From contig PWGE01000238.1 of the NCBI GenBank assembly GCA_003554345.1, positions 1-7,499 on the forward strand: a stretch of DNA of 7,499 nucleotides, given 5' to 3'. A model generated the notes under the pieces. The model was not told the origin of the DNA. It did not search any database and saw only the letters and a program-made list of their open reading frames with translations. The DNA comes from T1SED10-198M sp003554345 [NCBI: Candidatus Sumerlaeota bacterium]. Lineage in GTDB: Bacteria > Sumerlaeota > T1SED10-198M. Positions 6,528-7,499 of the stretch are shown here, piece after piece. The position numbers and the translations under genes were made by a program. How positions within the stretch are numbered: position 1 is the first letter of the stretch; each line of letters begins with the position of its first letter.

Positions 6528-7499
6528 CTAACTCTGTTCTTCCTGAAACTGCTGGGCCTCTTCAATCACTTTGGGCTGAATATGAGAAGGGACCTTTTCG
6601 TAGTGGGAAAATTCCATAGTAAAAGTCCCTCTTCCCCGGGATATTGAACGCAGCTCTATAGGATAGCGCAAAATTTCTGCCTGAGGAACCTCGGCCCGAA
6701 TCTTTTGTTTATTCTTTTCCACGGCATCCATACCCAGTATTTTTCCTCTTTTGGTGTTCAAATCGCCCATCACATCTCCCATATAATCCTCCGGCACTAC
6801 AATTTCCATCTTCATGATGGGTTCCACAAGTACCGGATTAGCACGCTCCATAGCTTTTTTAAAAGAAAGTGATGCGGCAATTTTAAATGCCAGATCAGAG
6901 GAGTCCACACTATGGAAAGTGCCGTCATAAAGGGTTGCCTTAATATCAACCACGGGATACCCGGCCAAAAACCCTTTTTGCATGGATTCTATCAACCCTT
7001 TTTCTACAGAAGGAATAAATTTAGAGGGGATTGCTCCTCCCACAATGGCATCCACAAATTCAAAACCTTCTCCGCGAGGAAGGGGCTCAAAACGTATATG
7101 AACATCACCATATTGGCCATGACCACCGGATTGTTTCTTGTGCTTACCCTGGGCTTCTGCAGTTTTCTCAATAGTTTCTCTATATGCCACTCGCGGTGGA
7201 TGGAGTTCAATATTTACGTTATATCGGTTTTTCAGGCGGCTTATCAATATTTCTATTTGAATCTCTCCCATTCCCGATAAGAGAGTCTGGCTTAACTCGC
7301 TATCTCGTCTTAATCGTAAAGTAGGATCATCAGCTATCATCTTGGCCAGATTACCGCTCAGCTTTTCCTCATCCTGGCGAGATGCGCATTTCATGGCAAC
7401 AGTATATATAGGCTGAGGCAGATCTACAGGTTTAATCTTTACATTCTCTGAGGATTCAGAAAGAGTATCTCCAAAACCAAGAGATTCCACCTTTGTCAA
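6528..7499 (-). CDS. fusA: Elongation factor G family protein, C-terminal part (EF-G-like paralogue type)
   Basis: The last 323 residues of an EF-G family translational GTPase; the coding frame runs off the right edge, so the TTG at 7499 is internal and the G domain is missing. Visible parts are the end of domain II (FGDTL, 9-13), domain III (about 30-105, with LLSGMGEIQIEI at 73-84), domain IV (about 106-225) and domain V (about 226-300, with EPIMKMEIVVPEDYMGDVMGDL). Domain IV contains HKKQSGGHGQYGDV (120-133) and the tip loop GTFHSVDSSDLAFK (193-206), whose H196 corresponds to the conserved tip His of EF-G. The HKKQSGGHGQYGDV form resembles the EF-G-like (FusA2) paralogues more than the SGGRGQYGHV of classical EF-G. 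No ribosomal protein or EF-Tu gene lies nearby, which also fits a paralogue. Confidence 0.88.
   Translation of the reverse strand: MTKVESLGFGDTLSESSENVKIKPVDLPQPIYTVAMKCASRQDEEKLSGNLAKMIADDPTLRLRRDSELSQTLLSGMGEIQIEILISRLKNRYNVNIELHPPRVAYRETIEKTAEAQGKHKKQSGGHGQYGDVHIRFEPLPRGEGFEFVDAIVGGAIPSKFIPSVEKGLIESMQKGFLAGYPVVDIKATLYDGTFHSVDSSDLAFKIAASLSFKKAMERANPVLVEPIMKMEIVVPEDYMGDVMGDLNTKRGKILGMDAVEKNKQKIRAEVPQAEILRYPIELRSISRGRGTFTMEFSHYEKVPSHIQPKVIEEAQQFQEEQS

Noticed and set aside
6912-7280. Plus-strand open frame of 122 codons opposite the EF-G gene
   Set aside because: Antisense to strongly conserved EF-G domains III and IV; the peptide looks like a shadow translation.

Overview
The window looks like chromosome of an anaerobic bacterium. 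It carries a ferredoxin-dependent 2-oxoacid oxidoreductase, which is oxygen-sensitive and typical of anaerobes, next to housekeeping-type and sugar-salvage genes. Nothing suggests a plasmid, phage, transposon or CRISPR locus, and there are no tRNA or rRNA genes. The set of genes (VOR-type oxidoreductase, a NahK-like kinase paired with a nucleotidyltransferase, UmuD/UmuC, an EF-G paralogue) would fit a spirochaete or one of the uncultured anaerobic phyla related to Firmicutes or Atribacterota. I cannot fix the phylum from the sequence alone.

Layout. Positions 1-2539 (+) hold a tight operon for a ketoacid:ferredoxin oxidoreductase: the last residues of the ferredoxin-like delta subunit, the alpha subunit overlapping it by ATGA, and one polypeptide that fuses the TPP-binding beta subunit to the gamma subunit. 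Positions 2585-4590 (-) hold a two-gene operon, convergent with the first: a sugar nucleotidyltransferase followed by a kinase resembling N-acetylhexosamine 1-kinase. Together they could turn a free sugar into a sugar-1-phosphate and then an NDP-sugar. Positions 4591-4761 are a divergent promoter region. Positions 4762-6469 (+) hold umuD and umuC, an error-prone translesion polymerase module. A strong bidirectional hairpin terminator (6470-6504) separates umuC from a convergent EF-G family gene (6528 to the right edge, -), whose N-terminal GTPase part lies outside the window.

All large genes belong to known families, and every stretch over 50 bases except the 171-base divergent region is coding. 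I found no convincing undescribed system. The points most worth a second look are the beta-gamma fusion, an added cysteine cluster in the nucleotidyltransferase, the missing canonical clamp-binding motif in UmuC, and the unusual expression signals of umuD (strong -10, no Shine-Dalgarno, no recognisable SOS box, one small palindrome).
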